A stretch of DNA of 50,829 bases from Gemmataceae bacterium (GCA_022842245.1 JALHPZ010000038.1:1-50829), one strand, 5' to 3'; counted from the first letter of the stretch, positions 27,301-34,544 are shown. Numbers and translations are program-made. The notes: generated from the letters alone by a model not told the origin.

Positions 27301-28682
27301 TCTTCGAGCACCCGCTTATCAAGCTGACGAACCCGACGCACGAGAGCCGCGACGCGACCGGGGCGGCGCACTGGTTGAAATCATCCGTGCCGTTCGTGCC
27401 GCCGACGAAAGCGCCGAAGGTCGTGGTCGGTCAGTGGCACACCGTCGAGGTCACGGTGAAAGGCGACGCCTGCACGGCCAGCTTCGACGGCGTGGCGTGC
27501 GTCGACCTGAAGCTCGACCCGGCCGCCGCCCGGCCCTTCAACTTCGAACCCGGCCTCCTTCGAAAGAGCGGACGGGTCGGATTCCAGATCAACACGGGAA
27601 CGATGCGATACCGCAACGTGTCGATCAAGGAACTGACACAACCGTCGCCGGGGATGACACAGAATAGCGATAGGCCGGTAGTCTCCGACAAACTGCGGAA
27701 TCTCGCTCGGGAGGCCGTGGTGACGTGCGATAAGAAACTCGGGAACGAAGCCGGTTTGGAAAATCCCCTTACGGCGATCAACGATGGCGATTTGAAATCC
27801 GAGGGGCTTCTCTGGTCACAGAATTTGCCGGCAACGATTTCGCTCGCCTGGAACGCGCCGATTCGAACTTCGCTCATTCGTCTTCATAGCCGCCAGAGCG
27901 CGGCCAACGATCCCATCGAAGAGGCAACTCTGGAACTGCAGGATTCCGCGGGAAAAACTGTTTGGAGTGCGCCGATTCGGAACTTAAACAGTCGCAAGTC
28001 AGTCGACTTCGACGTACCCGCAGACGTGAAAGAATTTGTCCGGTTGCAGTTGAAGATTCTCAAGGGCAAGCCGCGCCCCGGCATTTCGGAGATCGAAGTA
28101 TTTGCGGCCGCCTCGCCGATTGCGACAAGCTATCTTTCGCTCTTCAACGGCAAGGACCTGACCGGCTGGGAGGCGGTCGGCAACGCGAACGCGACCTGGA
28201 AGGTCGAGGCCGGCGAACTCGTCGGCGGTTGGAAGAACTCCGACTTCGTCGGCGGCAGCACACTGGCCACGAAGCGGAAGGACTACCGGCACTTCCGGTT
28301 GAAGGTGACAGTGAAGCCGTCGGAGAACTGGGCGAGCCGCATCGCGGCGCTGCCGGGGATCAACCCGACGGGGCCGGGCGGATACCTCAAGGTGTGGATC
28401 GGCACGGAGAAGGGCGAGGTCGGCGGGGAGACTGGCCGGCTGACGATGCGCGCCTCGGACGACGCGCCGCTGCTGGCGAAGGCGAAGGTGGCCGCGGACG
28501 CCTGGAACACGATCGAAGTCGAGGTGAAGGGGAACCGCGTGCAGGTGTTCGTCGACGGCGTGAAGACGGCCGACCAGACCGACGACCGGATGCCCGCGGC
28601 CGGGAACGCCATCGGGCTGCACCTGACGGGCGGCAGCGTGCTGCGCGTGAAGGCCATGGAGATCGAGGAGTTGAAGCCGTAG
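21387..28682 (+). CDS. Giant Ser/Thr kinase with extracytoplasmic SUMF1, DUF1080 and barrel-like domains
   Basis: Membrane protein of about 2,431 residues. Approximate order: zinc-finger-like HLLDCPNC at ~35; Hanks-type kinase ~110-375 with GQGGMG, HRDLKPSN and DFG; one transmembrane helix ~434-460; PEGA-like domain ~468-541; beta-sandwich ~558-724; two tandem homologous barrel-like domains ~729-976 and ~988-1236; lectin-like sandwich ~1244-1418; SUMF1 domain ~1434-1674; another sandwich ~1684-1866; DUF1080 ~1884-2084; F5/8-type-C-like ~2101-2244; final DUF1080 ~2248-2431. The kinase motifs look intact. The SUMF1 domain lacks the first catalytic Cys. A sugar-sensing role is inferred. A GTG at 21414 with GGGAG upstream is an alternative start. 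Confidence 0.9.
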   Translation: MVETEREPAVTTTCPSDAELRELLLGRGPDSVGDHLLDCPNCGAKAGQLVASDPLLSDLRAANDTSELGSDGTFVEELLRRVRKAPAKPVDKELDFLDPPSKQHPDDLGQFNHYRIVQKIGQGGMGMVFKAVDTTLDRTVALKIILPRYAENTKLRDRFIEEAKATVKVRSPHVAEIYEINVWRNVPYLTMELLVGTTLDKRPKPMALDALRRIGFSIAKGLSDAHRSGLIHRDLKPSNIHLGTDSRTGKPTVKLIDFGLARPVNRDIEITKSGELLGTPAYMSPEQARGKKVDHRTDLYSLGVILHQLATCKLPYDSANEGVMAILTELATPEPLTSVAQRTEKLPPSLAKLIDRLLAKDPANRPASADEVMKILKESLNEKVDPNASSTGTAIAESAPYVSISDTTGPYEPSMAFSEMKTEPDDRPVAKPARRWLGPAVGVGVAVAALVVAFLAGAFNVKVKTKDGPVIELADLPDDAEVTVDGEVVKVSWNEGKTKAEVRVKPGTRTIEVKKDGFRVTGEEITLAEGERKPLTVRLEKLELGEKPGAQAIAAAPKIDIVESAELVENGTANDRLNGWESKDGNWNVMGPEVRDPFFRPGRCKSALLQQDVDVSRFAADIDAGLVEFKFSGLLSCFSKGQKDKARIAMIFLDADRNETDVAYNSGFVHEPIWREYGGTRKPKVGTRHVRIVLNSARDRTPGNYECSGYYDNISLKALTTKVPANFAKLRPASNGSTVQYFGTGFLPQADFVTGPEAYANVLMMGVGPDSQTFIDAARRASRSVVLIFQGRAREGIETSLYPIIEKNRDTVAGVLWSLPYANGYDAAAVASFGRDLKQKFPGLSYLASFVEKPNGKHETKPVPDEVDVIVVTNYFDTTPAMVAAKTDDCLPVWAAKAGGRPIYLLWTNWDYNAAGIVPRTQPGTFRACLEAAKKHRISGLLFHPLYSGTTDGMKSIDSNPPIYQELAEVGRAIGFAGGSVSSNSANNAKLPDVSPASALQFFGVGFKSGADQFARFAPTSNFLFASGLPDAQPFIDAARTAKRPLVLAFGGKTRDEVEGKLFPVVEKNRDVVAGICWSLPYGNGYLPTDVAALGTAIKKRFPGLSYCVSFADRPADPNTPTTIPAEVDLVVINLYGDNTPDKVQAKTDLVLPDWIARANGRPMILRWAAWEVDMGLVPRTVAGTFRACVDAAKKYKIAGVAFEPIDDDPRGFKGIASNPVLMKEIEDLGRTLGFAAPAAAGGTIDRNRFNVRKGQWSIVGDELAQTDAGEHYALLEFGDENWTDYDYSVDVKRVSGNDQAALLYRWTSPSNFNLFGIGTSGNSFVVVEWQKDGKMGFLNNFNYRLNNNQWYTMLAKVRGNHMTCELRKGTDKIRSWEADSDRHPRGKVGLRTVFSHMRFKNIKVTAPDGKVLWDGLPNIGGAATTPAPSSPSDGPTFTNALGMKFVRVPKGTVPLGGRDGKPGTRNATIAEDFYLGTYEVTQEEWRTVMGTSPVFIARPSSIVQDLSAEAQKRFPVNAVTWHECREFAKKLNERLKEPGWEYRLPTEAEWEYACRGGPGQPPSAYGFKYYAGEPSDTLAAGQANFGDSLKNPCPVGKYQPNKLGLYDMHGNVSEWCNDEPTPPLRDASGKEARANRGGSHWEIASYCDINWQSPWTPNERHRHVGLRIARVPIPGFVPSAPKANARTVDLLALVDVDRDAVKGTWTRGPDGITSENSAYCRIKFPHQPLPAEYDFRIEFTPKGGGNDVLQLLSAGGNGFSFLMGAWGGKWDGFDAVTGHPLTRDGTNIIGGPTSIKRNTRHTSVISVRKDSISATIDGKLVVKHATNFTDLRMPNEWKIGDGFLGLGTTFDPTTFHVAELVDVTAVAVAPAPMPAPTPAATPSGFTSLFNGQDRTGWMVEGGDANQWSVENGAIVGRSKDYKSRGHFLTEKQYSDFTLRFEFQVGDAQSHGAVDLRAEYGEKVPMTDMAQIFEHPLIKLTNPTHESRDATGAAHWLKSSVPFVPPTKAPKVVVGQWHTVEVTVKGDACTASFDGVACVDLKLDPAAARPFNFEPGLLRKSGRVGFQINTGTMRYRNVSIKELTQPSPGMTQNSDRPVVSDKLRNLAREAVVTCDKKLGNEAGLENPLTAINDGDLKSEGLLWSQNLPATISLAWNAPIRTSLIRLHSRQSAANDPIEEATLELQDSAGKTVWSAPIRNLNSRKSVDFDVPADVKEFVRLQLKILKGKPRPGISEIEVFAAASPIATSYLSLFNGKDLTGWEAVGNANATWKVEAGELVGGWKNSDFVGGSTLATKRKDYRHFRLKVTVKPSENWASRIAALPGINPTGPGGYLKVWIGTEKGEVGGETGRLTMRASDDAPLLAKAKVAADAWNTIEVEVKGNRVQVFVDGVKTADQTDDRMPAAGNAIGLHLTGGSVLRVKAMEIEELKP

Positions 28683-28691
28683 TCGCGGCGC

Positions 28692-29387
28692 TCAGACGCC
28701 GCGCGCGGTCGGGTCCCAGATGTACTTGTGCATCTGGAGCTGCATGCGGACGTTCAACTTCGACGCCAGCACCCACGCGGCCAAGTCGGCGAGGTTCAGC
28801 CCGTAGACGCCGGAGACGAGCACGCGGAAGCGTTCGTCCAGCCGGTGCTCGCGGATCGTTCGCTCGGCCCACTGCCAGTCCCGGGCGCTCGCGATCACGA
28901 ACTTGATCTCGTCGGTCGGCTTCAAATGGTCGAGGTTCGCCCAGAGGTTGCGATCGCACTCGCCGCTGTCGGGGCATTTCAAATCCATGATGACGTGCAC
29001 GCGCCGATCGACTTGCGAAATGTCCAGCGCGCCGCTCGTCTCGAGCAACACCGTCCGCCCGGCGTCCGCCAGTTCCGCCAGCAGCGGGATCACGTCGGGC
29101 TGCTCCAGCGGCTCGCCGCCGGTCACTTCCACGAGCGGCGTGTCGAAGGCGAGCGCCTGCGCCAGCACCTCCTCGCGCGGCATCCGTTCGCCCCGGTTGA
29201 ACGCGTGCGGCGTATCGCACCACGAACAGCGCAGCGAGCAACCTGTGGTGCGCACGAAGACGCACGGAAGCCCCGCGTAGGTCGATTCGCCCTGCAGGCT
29301 GCGGTAGATTTCGTGGATCATCAGCTCGCCGGGCGGCACGGTCTTCAGGAACGCGACGCGCCCGGCGGCGGCCGGCGTTTGGGTCAT
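28692..29387 (-). CDS. queE: 7-carboxy-7-deazaguanine synthase (QueE-like)
   Basis: Radical SAM enzyme of 231 residues that converts 6-carboxytetrahydropterin to 7-carboxy-7-deazaguanine in queuosine and 7-deazaguanine synthesis. Motifs: IYRSLQGESTYAGLPCVFVR at the start, the cluster motif CSLRCSWC followed by DTPHAF, and VEVTGGEPLEQPDV as the SAM-binding GGEP. The C-terminus KYIWDPTARG is typical. The ATG before TQTPAAAGR is used; an in-frame ATG 30 bases upstream adds no homology. It is downstream of the hybrid histidine kinase on the same strand with a 30-base gap, and convergent with the giant kinase gene with a nine-base gap. No other que genes are in the window. Confidence 0.9.
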   Translation of the reverse strand: MTQTPAAAGRVAFLKTVPPGELMIHEIYRSLQGESTYAGLPCVFVRTTGCSLRCSWCDTPHAFNRGERMPREEVLAQALAFDTPLVEVTGGEPLEQPDVIPLLAELADAGRTVLLETSGALDISQVDRRVHVIMDLKCPDSGECDRNLWANLDHLKPTDEIKFVIASARDWQWAERTIREHRLDERFRVLVSGVYGLNLADLAAWVLASKLNVRMQLQMHKYIWDPTARGV

Positions 29388-29417
29388 CCCGTCATCGTAG
29401 CGGAACGTCGCCGCCAA

Positions 29418-31886
29418 TCAGGGCGTCCCGCGCGAAACGACGTCGTGAACCTTGCCGACGAGGGCGAGTGGCGTGAACGGTTTTTGAAGGAAATCGACCT
29501 GATCGTGGCGGACGCCGTAACGGAGGACGGCGTCGTCGGTGTAGCCGGACAGAAACAGGATGCGAATGCCCGGATGCAGGGTGGCGATCTGATCCGACAG
29601 TGCGCGCCCATCGAGGCCGGGCATCACGACATCCGTTATCAAAAGCCGGATCATGCCGGCATGCTCGCGCGCGATGCGAATCGCGTCGTGGCCGGAAGCC
29701 GCGTCCAGCACGTCATAACCGGCCTGCTCCAGTATGAATCGAACCAACGTGCGGACTCCGTCTTCATCTTCGACGAGCAGAATCGTACCCGTCCCCTGGG
29801 GTAGTGCCGCGGGAAGCGGTTTCGGAGCGGCCGCGATCACGGCACCGGCGACCCGGGGCAGATCGATTTGAAAGGTGGTTCCCTGGCCCGGTTCGCTCAG
29901 CACGCGGATCGCGCCGTCGCTTTGCCGCACGATGCCGTGGACGACCGCCAGCCCGAGTCCGGTGCCCTTGCCGGCCCCTTTGGTCGTGAAGAAGGGTTCA
30001 AAGAGCCGGGCGCGCACGTGCTCGGTCATCCCCTCGCCGGTGTCCGACACGGTCAGTCGAACATAAGCCCCGGCGCCGAGGCCGACCTGCCGCAATTCCG
30101 GATCGTCCGGCAGTTCCACATTGGCGGTCGAGACGGTGATGCGACCCCCGCGGGGCATCGCATCGCGGGCGTTGACCGCCAGATTGAGCAATACCTGCTC
30201 GACCTGACCCGGGTCGGCCCGCACGGTGGCGAGGTTCGGTGCCAGGCGCGTTTCCAGAACCACGTCTTCGCCGATGATCCGGCGGAGCATCTTCTCGGTA
30301 TGGCGGATCACGTCGTTCAGATTCAAATCCTTCGGGGCGAGGACCTGCTTGCGACTGAAGGCGAGGAGTTGCCGGGTCAGAGCGGTCGAGCGCTCGCCGG
30401 CCTGGACGATCTCCTCAAGGAACGGTCGGCGGGCGTCCTCCGCCGGCGTCGTGTCGAGAACCAGTTCGCCGTATCCCGTGATGATCGTGAGCAGGTTGTT
30501 GAAGTCGTGCGCGATGCCGCCCGCCAGTTGTCCGATCGCTTCCATCTTCTGGGATTGCCGCAAGAGCGATTCCAGCCGGCGCTTCTCGGTAATGTCGGCC
30601 AGGACGGCCACGAAGTGCGTCGGGGGAGCTTCCGCCGTCTCCCGCATCGGGGAGATGGCCAGCGACGACCAGAACGGGGTGCCGTCCTTGCGCTGGAGTT
30701 CCATCTCCACGGCGCAGTCGTGCCCGTCCCGCAGCGCGCCATCGACTTCCGCCACCGTCGCCGGATCGGTGAACGCTCCGATCAGGAACCGGCCATCCAG
30801 TCCGATCAATTCCGCGGCCGAATAGCCGGTCATCCGCTGAAAGCCCGGGTTCGCGTAGATGATGGGATTGCCGGGCGTCCGGGGGTCGAGAATGACGATT
30901 CCCTGCGAGACGTTCTGGAGCGCGCGATCGCGAAAGCGGAGTTCGGCTTCGTCGCGCCGTCGTTCCCGATCGTGCACGAACGAATCGAGGGCGAAGGAAA
31001 CAATCGGGGTGATCTCGCCGAGCGTGGCGACGAGATCGTCCGTGAAGAAGCCCGGTTCCGGGGCATAGAGCGTGAAGACGGCGATGACCTCGCCGCGCTC
31101 GCGGAACGGGAAGGCGGCCGACGCCGCGATTCCGACCCGCCGGGCCTCGGCATGCCACGGTTTGGTCATCGTCGAGGCGAGGAAATCGTTGACCACGAAC
31201 GAGCGACCCGTGACGGCGGCGCGGCCGGTGGGACCGTGCGAACGCGGATCGGCCTCGTCCAGCGTGATGACGATCCGATCCATGTACCCGCCGTCGTCCC
31301 CGGCCCGCGCCACCAGCTCCACGACGCCGTTCCGGGGTTCGCCGACCCATGCGAAGAGGAAGCGGCCCGACTCGACGGCGATGCGGCAGACTTCCTCGTA
31401 CAGTTCCCGGGGGGACCGGCAGCGGTTCACCGCCCGCGTGGTCCGCGCCAGCATTTCGTATAAATCGGTCCGCGTCGCCAGCGCGTCTTCCGCCCGCTTG
31501 CGGTCGGTGATGTCGTTGACGACCACGCCGGCGCCGATCACCTCGTTGCCATGGCGGACCGGATAATAACTCACCAGCCAGTGCCGGGTCTGGCCGTCAT
31601 GGGGCGACGGCCCGGAGAATTCGTGATTGACGATCGTTTCGCCGGCGAACGAGCGTTCGTAGAGGGGCTTCAATCGGGGCCAGAGATCGGGCACGATCTC
31701 CCACACGAACCGACCAATCTGCTCGCTCGGTTGTCGTCGATCGATTCGCGCCAGGACATCGTTCACGTGCACGTACCGGAACTGACGGTCCACGAACGCC
31801 AGGCCGATCGGGGCATGCTGAAAAATCGTTTCCGATAGCGCGAGTCGATGCCGAACGGCGTCGGGAAGGGTCGATAAGGCGGGCAT
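29418..31886 (-). CDS. Hybrid sensor histidine kinase (PAS-GAF-PAS-HisKA-HATPase-REC)
   Basis: Soluble-looking hybrid kinase of about 822 residues. A PAS domain lies at ~15-125 (IFQHAPIGLAFVDRQFRYVH). A GAF domain at ~150-300 follows, then a second PAS at ~315-440 (LQNVSQGIVILDPRTPG). The phosphoacceptor His is in GGIAHDFNNLLTII. ATP-binding boxes follow: NLAVNARDAMPRGG, DTGEGM, GKGTGLGLAVVHGI. The C-terminal receiver domain has its acceptor Asp in LLITDVVMPGLDG. There is no transmembrane segment, so signals are probably cytoplasmic. No partner response regulator is adjacent. The start at 31886 is close to the PAS; an in-frame ATG at 31958 is possible. Confidence 0.93.
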   Translation of the reverse strand: MPALSTLPDAVRHRLALSETIFQHAPIGLAFVDRQFRYVHVNDVLARIDRRQPSEQIGRFVWEIVPDLWPRLKPLYERSFAGETIVNHEFSGPSPHDGQTRHWLVSYYPVRHGNEVIGAGVVVNDITDRKRAEDALATRTDLYEMLARTTRAVNRCRSPRELYEEVCRIAVESGRFLFAWVGEPRNGVVELVARAGDDGGYMDRIVITLDEADPRSHGPTGRAAVTGRSFVVNDFLASTMTKPWHAEARRVGIAASAAFPFRERGEVIAVFTLYAPEPGFFTDDLVATLGEITPIVSFALDSFVHDRERRRDEAELRFRDRALQNVSQGIVILDPRTPGNPIIYANPGFQRMTGYSAAELIGLDGRFLIGAFTDPATVAEVDGALRDGHDCAVEMELQRKDGTPFWSSLAISPMRETAEAPPTHFVAVLADITEKRRLESLLRQSQKMEAIGQLAGGIAHDFNNLLTIITGYGELVLDTTPAEDARRPFLEEIVQAGERSTALTRQLLAFSRKQVLAPKDLNLNDVIRHTEKMLRRIIGEDVVLETRLAPNLATVRADPGQVEQVLLNLAVNARDAMPRGGRITVSTANVELPDDPELRQVGLGAGAYVRLTVSDTGEGMTEHVRARLFEPFFTTKGAGKGTGLGLAVVHGIVRQSDGAIRVLSEPGQGTTFQIDLPRVAGAVIAAAPKPLPAALPQGTGTILLVEDEDGVRTLVRFILEQAGYDVLDAASGHDAIRIAREHAGMIRLLITDVVMPGLDGRALSDQIATLHPGIRILFLSGYTDDAVLRYGVRHDQVDFLQKPFTPLALVGKVHDVVSRGTP

Positions 31887-32039
31887 GCGTTGGTTACCCG
31901 ACTGGGGATCGCCCGAATGGTCGATCGAAAATGGATCATACCCCGGTCGACGTCGCATGCCAGAAAAAAGCGGACATTCGGGCGGATCCGGGCGAGCGTC
32001 AAGGAAGTCGGAGGCAAACTTGTTCAGTCCGCCGGTCTT

Positions 32040-32260
32040 CAGTCCGTAGGACTGGGAGTGCGTAGCCCAGGGCGAGGAGGCTTTGCGACGACGCCCTGGG
32101 TAACGGGTGAGGACAACCATCAGCCCGAAGGGCTGAGACAGGACGCTGACGGGTTCGCGGTTTGTCGCAGTCCGTTGGACTGCGGGTTGGATCGGCGGCG
32201 ACCCAGGGCGTCGCCGAAGACGGCTCGCCCTGGGCTGAGCACTCGCAGGCCTTCGGCCTG
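32040..32260. repeat. Island of six short hairpins, REP-like
   Basis: Fills the 450-base gene-free stretch between the histidine kinase start and the next gene. Six perfect inverted repeats occur: CAGTCC/GGACTG (32040-32054), CCCAGGGCG/CGCCCTGGG (32066-32100), TCAGCCC/GGGCTGA (32120-32136), GCAGTCC/GGACTGC (32167-32183), CCCAGGGCG/CGCCCTGGG again (32202-32234) and CAGGCC/GGCCTG (32246-32260). The small ones all have 3-base loops. The two CCCAGGGCG hairpins lie within longer segments that are inverted copies of each other. No coding frame fits it. Confidence 0.75.
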
Positions 32261-32336
32261 AAGAGGGCCGGCGGAGTCGACAAATGTCCCACCAACACAT
32301 TAGACGCACACCCGGCGGGTCCGGGCTACGCGGGCC

Positions 32337-32648
32337 TCACTCGATCTGGAACCATTCGTTCGTCGAGGCTTCGGCCTTCGAATAGCGGTCGTCGCGGTCG
32401 ACATCCGCGAAGGCGATCTCGTGCGCGGTCAGGTCCGGGATCAGTTCGTCCACCGCATCCGGTTCGACCATGTAACGGCGGACGACGCGGCCGGCGTCTT
32501 CCTCGAATTCCACCGCCTCGGAATAGACCCGCTCGTAGACCGCCGGGCGCTGACGCAGCACGTGGGTCCAGAAGGCGTAGAGACGGGACTGGAAGGCGGC
32601 TTCGGACTCGCCGGGTCGGCCGATGAGGGTCAGGCAGAGGTATTCCAT
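32337..32648 (-). CDS. Hypothetical small acidic protein
   Basis: Protein of 103 residues that I do not recognise. It is acidic, with an N-terminus EYLCLTLIGRPGESEAAFQS and a C-terminus rich in Asp (FADVDRDDRYSKAEA). There is no signal peptide or transmembrane segment. The start at 32648 lies 14 bases after the ogt stop, so it is likely translated from the same transcript. An in-frame extension upstream runs into ogt and is unlikely. A palindromic repeat island lies 76 bases downstream. Confidence 0.6.
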   Translation of the reverse strand: MEYLCLTLIGRPGESEAAFQSRLYAFWTHVLRQRPAVYERVYSEAVEFEEDAGRVVRRYMVEPDAVDELIPDLTAHEIAFADVDRDDRYSKAEASTNEWFQIE

Positions 32649-32662
32649 ACGATCAGGATAGG

Positions 32663-33127
32663 TCAGCGGCGTTCGAGGTTCAGCAGCCATTCCTTGCGCC
32701 ACAGTTCGCCGCCGTAGCCGCCGAGGGTGCCGTCGGCGGCGATGACGCGGTGGCAGGGGACGACGATGGCGATGCGGTTGCGACCGTTCGCGCAGCCGAC
32801 GGCGCGGGACGCCTTCGGCTGCCCGATCCGGTGAGCCAGCTCCGCGTACGAGATCGTTTCGCCGTACGGGATCGCCATCAGCTCGGCCCAGACTCGCTGC
32901 TGGAACTCCGTGCCGGGCTGTTCGAGACCGAGATCGAACTCCGTGAGTTCGCCGGCGAGGTAGGCCTTCAACTGGTCCACCGATCGCTTGAGTGCAGCGC
33001 GGTCGCGTTCCATTTCGTCCGTGGGGGCCTCGTCGAAGATCAGCCCCGTGAGGCGTTCGCCATCGGAAGTGAGCAGCAGGTCGCCGAGGGGCGACGGGAC
33101 GACGTCGTAGAGGAGCGTGGCGGTCAT
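32663..33127 (-). CDS. ogt: Methylated-DNA-protein-cysteine S-methyltransferase
   Basis: Suicide DNA-repair protein of 154 residues that transfers the methyl group from O6-methylguanine to its own cysteine. The active site is PCHRVIAADGTLGGYGGE, with Cys in PCHRV. The DNA-binding helix region FQQRVWAELMAIPYGETISY and the RAVGCANGRNRIAIVVPCHR block are typical of the Ogt/MGMT C-terminal domain. The N-terminal domain is short, as in Ogt. The start is the ATG before TATLLYDVV with a GGAAG site upstream; the upstream in-frame extension has no homology. No ada regulator is nearby. Confidence 0.94.
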   Translation of the reverse strand: MTATLLYDVVPSPLGDLLLTSDGERLTGLIFDEAPTDEMERDRAALKRSVDQLKAYLAGELTEFDLGLEQPGTEFQQRVWAELMAIPYGETISYAELAHRIGQPKASRAVGCANGRNRIAIVVPCHRVIAADGTLGGYGGELWRKEWLLNLERR

Positions 33128-33237
33128 GGTGATCTTCCGTTGGCTACTGTTCAAAATAGCATATCAACGGATCGCGGACCAAACAGCCAACGCAGCTGAA
33201 ATTCCCGCGAAGTCGTCGCCGACGTCCGGAAACGAAC

Positions 33238-33262
33238 AAGCCCCGGCATCGGCCGGGGCTTT
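33238..33262 (-). terminator. Intrinsic terminator for the small Pro-rich gene
   Basis: AAGCCCCGGC pairs with GCCGGGGCTT around a short loop. On the minus strand the stem is followed by TTGTTCG. It lies 24 bases after the stop codon of the small minus-strand gene and ahead of the ogt gene. Confidence 0.7.
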
Positions 33263-33285
33263 CGCAGTGTGTCACTGGTAACGGC

Positions 33286-33459
33286 TCACCACTCCGGCAG
33301 CGGCGGGGGCGGCGGGTTTTCGGCCGGCGGCGTCGGGGCCGGTTCGGCAGGCTCTTCGGGCGGCGGGGCGACGGGAGCGGGACCGGTCGGGTCGACCGGC
33401 AGAACCGTGGGCGTTTCCCGGTTCTCCATGACTTCCAGTCGGAGTTTGAAGAACGACAT
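33286..33459 (-). CDS. Small Pro-rich protein with planctomycete LExxExR N-terminal motif
   Basis: Protein of 57 residues: SFFKLRLEVMENRETPTVLP, then a Pro/Glu/Ala-rich tail ending in PPPPPLPEW. The LRLExxExRxTP core is like the N-terminal motif found on many large secreted planctomycete proteins, but nothing follows it here except the Pro-rich tail. It may be a stand-alone secreted or envelope peptide or a remnant of a longer gene. AAGGA lies nine bases upstream of the ATG. It has its own promoter (33543-33571) and terminator, which argues that it is expressed. Confidence 0.6.
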   Translation of the reverse strand: MSFFKLRLEVMENRETPTVLPVDPTGPAPVAPPPEEPAEPAPTPPAENPPPPPLPEW

Positions 33460-33784
33460 GACGGGTAATCCTTGCCAGAGGATGAATCGAATCCGAGGGG
33501 GGCGATCCGTCCACAAGGACGGTATCCTCTTCAGCAAGGTCTATTTAATGGCTGGCATGAATCCGTGTCAAGAAGAATCTTGCCGGTTCTAACTGTGTTA
33601 ACGGAAATTGTCGTCGCGCGCCGCTCGCACCCCTTCCAGAACCGGATGTGAGATTTCGGTTACAAGTTCTTTTGCGGCAACGGTTTTTGCAGCCGCTGAC
33701 GAACGTGATTCACGCAAGTGAAAATCCGTAGAATTTTCCGAAAATCTTTCCGTTCGCCGATCCCTCTCTCGAAAGCGATCCCCC
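33460..33784. other. Divergent intergenic region
   Basis: A 325-base stretch between the divergent small Pro-rich gene and the secreted protein gene. It is less G+C-rich than its surroundings and carries the minus-strand promoter described separately. I see no gene in it. The plus-strand promoter for the secreted protein must lie here, but no good -35/-10 pair was identified. Confidence 0.6.
33543..33571 (-). promoter_or_regulatory. Sigma-70-like promoter for the small Pro-rich gene
   Basis: Read on the minus strand, TTGACA (33571-33566) is followed after 17 bases by TTAAAT (33548-33543). The -35 is a perfect match, the -10 matches at four of six positions and the spacing is optimal. It would give a leader of roughly 75 bases to the small gene. 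Confidence 0.6.
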
Positions 33785-34537
33785 ATGCACCCGCTCGCCA
33801 CCGCCTCGCTCTCGCTGCTGGTATTCGCCTCGCTGGGCTTCGCGGCCGACAAGCCGCCGGTCCCCGCCGCGCCGATCGCGGAGAAGAAGGAACTGCTCTT
33901 CGCCGACGATTTCGAGTCGGCCATGCCCGCGAAGCCCTGGCACCGCGTCGTGCCGACGTTCGCCTTCGGCAAAGGCGCGCTTACCGGCACGCAGACGCGC
34001 GACAAGGACATGCCCTCCGCCGACGGCAAATCGGTCGTGAAGGCGCACGCGGCGGTGCATGGATTGGAGATTCCCACGAAGGACAGCGTCGTCGAGGTGA
34101 AGATCCGCTTCGACGGCGCGACCATGATCGACGTCGAGTTCGACGACCGCAAATACACCGGCGCGCACTACGGCCACATCTGCCGCGCACAGGTGCGGCT
34201 CACCGGCGTGACGATCATCGACGAGCGCGACGGCACGATGCGCAACGACATCTACGAGATGAAGAAGGACCCGGCGAAGAAGGCGGAGGTGGCGAAACTA
34301 CTCGCCGGCCGCAGCATCACGTATCCCGCGAAGCTCGAAGCCGGCAAATGGTACGCGCTCGCCGTCGAGACGGTCGGCGAGGCGATGCGCGTGTCGATCG
34401 ACGGGAAGCCGATGGCGTATTTGAAGTCGTCGGGCATCGGCCACGCGACGAAGTCGAAGATCGAGTTGGGCGTGGCGGGGAAGTCCGGCTCGTTCGACGA
34501 CATCAAGGTTTGGAACGCCGTCCCGGCGAAGCCGTGA
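33785..34537 (+). CDS. Secreted protein with lectin-like beta-sandwich
   Basis: Protein of 250 residues with a clear signal peptide (ATASLSLLVFASLGFAA). After a Pro-rich linker it reads ELLFADDFESAMPAKPWHRV, then strands such as VVEVKIRFDGATMIDVEFDD and KWYALAVETVGEAMRVSIDG, and ends SGSFDDIKVWNAVP. This order is the one seen in LamG/DUF1080-type sandwich domains (start at a DDFE-x-W motif, W-Y/H pairs near the middle, D-x-I/V-K near the end). It may bind or hydrolyse sugars, but no catalytic motif is evident. It is convergent with the sulfatase operon across the inverted-repeat element. Confidence 0.75.
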   Translation: MHPLATASLSLLVFASLGFAADKPPVPAAPIAEKKELLFADDFESAMPAKPWHRVVPTFAFGKGALTGTQTRDKDMPSADGKSVVKAHAAVHGLEIPTKDSVVEVKIRFDGATMIDVEFDDRKYTGAHYGHICRAQVRLTGVTIIDERDGTMRNDIYEMKKDPAKKAEVAKLLAGRSITYPAKLEAGKWYALAVETVGEAMRVSIDGKPMAYLKSSGIGHATKSKIELGVAGKSGSFDDIKVWNAVPAKP

Positions 34538-34544
34538 GGTGATC

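Noticed and set aside
24207..27371. 1,054-residue minus-strand open frame opposite the giant kinase
   Set aside because: The plus-strand frame has continuous recognisable domains here; the antisense product has none.
32040..32260. CRISPR array
   Set aside because: The repeats are short inverted stems of differing sequence with no regular direct repeat-spacer pattern and no cas genes nearby.
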